Positions 63,448 through 64,000 of a stretch of DNA of 64,000 nucleotides are shown one piece after another. The position numbers and the translations under genes were made by a program. The notes under the pieces were generated by a model that did not search any database, was not told the origin of the DNA, and saw only the letters and a program-made list of their open reading frames with translations. Every line of letters begins with the position of its first letter. Within the stretch, counting starts at the first letter, position 1. Source of the stretch: Mesaphorura yosii (lineage: Eukaryota > Arthropoda > Collembola > Poduromorpha > Tullbergiidae); NCBI GenBank assembly GCA_009869945.1, contig WIXG01000174.1:1-64000 (forward strand). The letters run 5' to 3'.

Positions 63448-64000
63448 CTGTAATAAAAATGCAACAAGACCATGACATTGGGCCTTTATGTGATGTCCCA
63501 TGGTTCATGATTTAAATGCGCGTCACATCGTGATCGTCTCATTATACGAGTTCAAGTTTACAGAACAGCGACAGTAATGTTCAGGACTGCAGGACAGTCT
63601 CATAATTCAAGAGTTATGCATTGGCGTGTAATGTAATGTAATCTTTCACTTCGTCAGCTACGCCAAGTCAAACCACGGCTACAACATAATTAGCATACTA
63701 ACAACGTTCGACCGTCCGAGTCCGAGCCTCAGTCTGAGGTTAAAATGGCAACATCAATGTGGCAGTTACTGTGTTGTTTTGTAAAGTTTACGTACAAGTC
63801 TTCAGTTATTTCGTTGCCCTTGTCCCACACTTGGCTTGGCTTGGCTGATGGCAGTGTGGCAGGCAAAACACAAAAATTTATTTTATGCCGAGCACCGAAT
63901 ACCAAATGCAGTTAACGGAAAAACCGGTCTTTCACATCAGCGCAGCGATCAAAATGCTCTCTTCTCCTATTTGTCCTATGTACGTGATTGGCAGTAGCGG
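63448..64000 (-). other. Intron of EXOC7 running off the window
   Basis: No further EXOC7 exon is seen before the edge, so this appears to be one intron of at least 550 bp. A TGGCAGTGTGGCAGGC string near 63849 recalls the mir-34 5' end but has no visible pairing arm. Confidence 0.4.

Noticed and set aside
63845-63870. mir-34-like string TGGCAGTGTGG in the EXOC7 intron
   Set aside because: The match ends after 11 bases and the downstream sequence gives no convincing hairpin.

Overview
The window is nuclear DNA from an animal, most likely an arthropod. The genes are intron-rich. Introns are mostly 50-100 bp with GT-AG ends, AATAAA-type signals occur after stops, and there are no operons or ribosome binding sites. 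The gene set (melted, an M-Ras type GTPase, a Hes/hairy bHLH repressor, OPA1, Rac, a Wnt4-type ligand, kinesin-3 unc-104/KIF1A, PGS1, EXOC7) is ordinary bilaterian. The very short introns, the moderate base composition and a Wnt4-class gene (a class reported as lost in many insects) suggest a non-insect hexapod such as a springtail, or a crustacean. That placement is inference; no species-diagnostic sequence was recognised.

Layout. 0.7-1.5 kb: a small orphan gene (+). 2-6 kb: melted/VEPH1 (-). 9.4-10.7 kb: M-Ras type GTPase (+). 11.8-13.0 kb: Hes/hairy bHLH-Orange gene (-). 15.3-19.5 kb: OPA1 (-). 20.0-21.1 kb: a tetraspan-like membrane protein (-). 22.0-22.7 kb: Rac (+). 23.4-25.7 kb: Wnt4, all exons except the 5' one(s) (-). 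25.7-40.8 kb: a long gene-poor tract holding a 5S-rRNA-derived repeat (32.3-32.7 kb) and decayed F-box/LRR sequences (36.5-39.2 kb). 40.9-49.6 kb: unc-104/KIF1A (+), with a two-exon gene nested antisense in its penultimate intron. 49.8-51.9 kb: PGS1 (-), tail to tail with unc-104. 52.6-55.0 kb: a second four-pass membrane protein (-). 55-63 kb: gene-poor. 63.0-63.4 kb: the last two exons of EXOC7/Exo70 (-), with the gene continuing past the window end.

Functions. The genes are unrelated housekeeping and developmental genes rather than a cluster with one task: membrane signalling (melted, M-Ras, Rac, Wnt4), mitochondrial membrane biology (OPA1, and PGS1 in the cardiolipin pathway), vesicle transport and exocytosis (unc-104, EXOC7) and Notch-type transcriptional repression (Hes).

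The most interesting points are: a Hes protein whose Groucho-binding WRPW tetrapeptide is internal, followed by 36 more residues; symmetric cassette-like exons in Wnt4 (84 nt) and unc-104 (87 nt); a 16-nt microexon in the OPA1 GTPase domain; a 35-bp intron in melted; a 5S-rRNA-derived, SINE-like structured repeat; and the nested antisense gene. No bacterial-type system, CRISPR array, rRNA operon, tRNA or autonomous transposon was seen. All exon joins are my own reading of splice signals and reading frames and have not been tested against transcripts.
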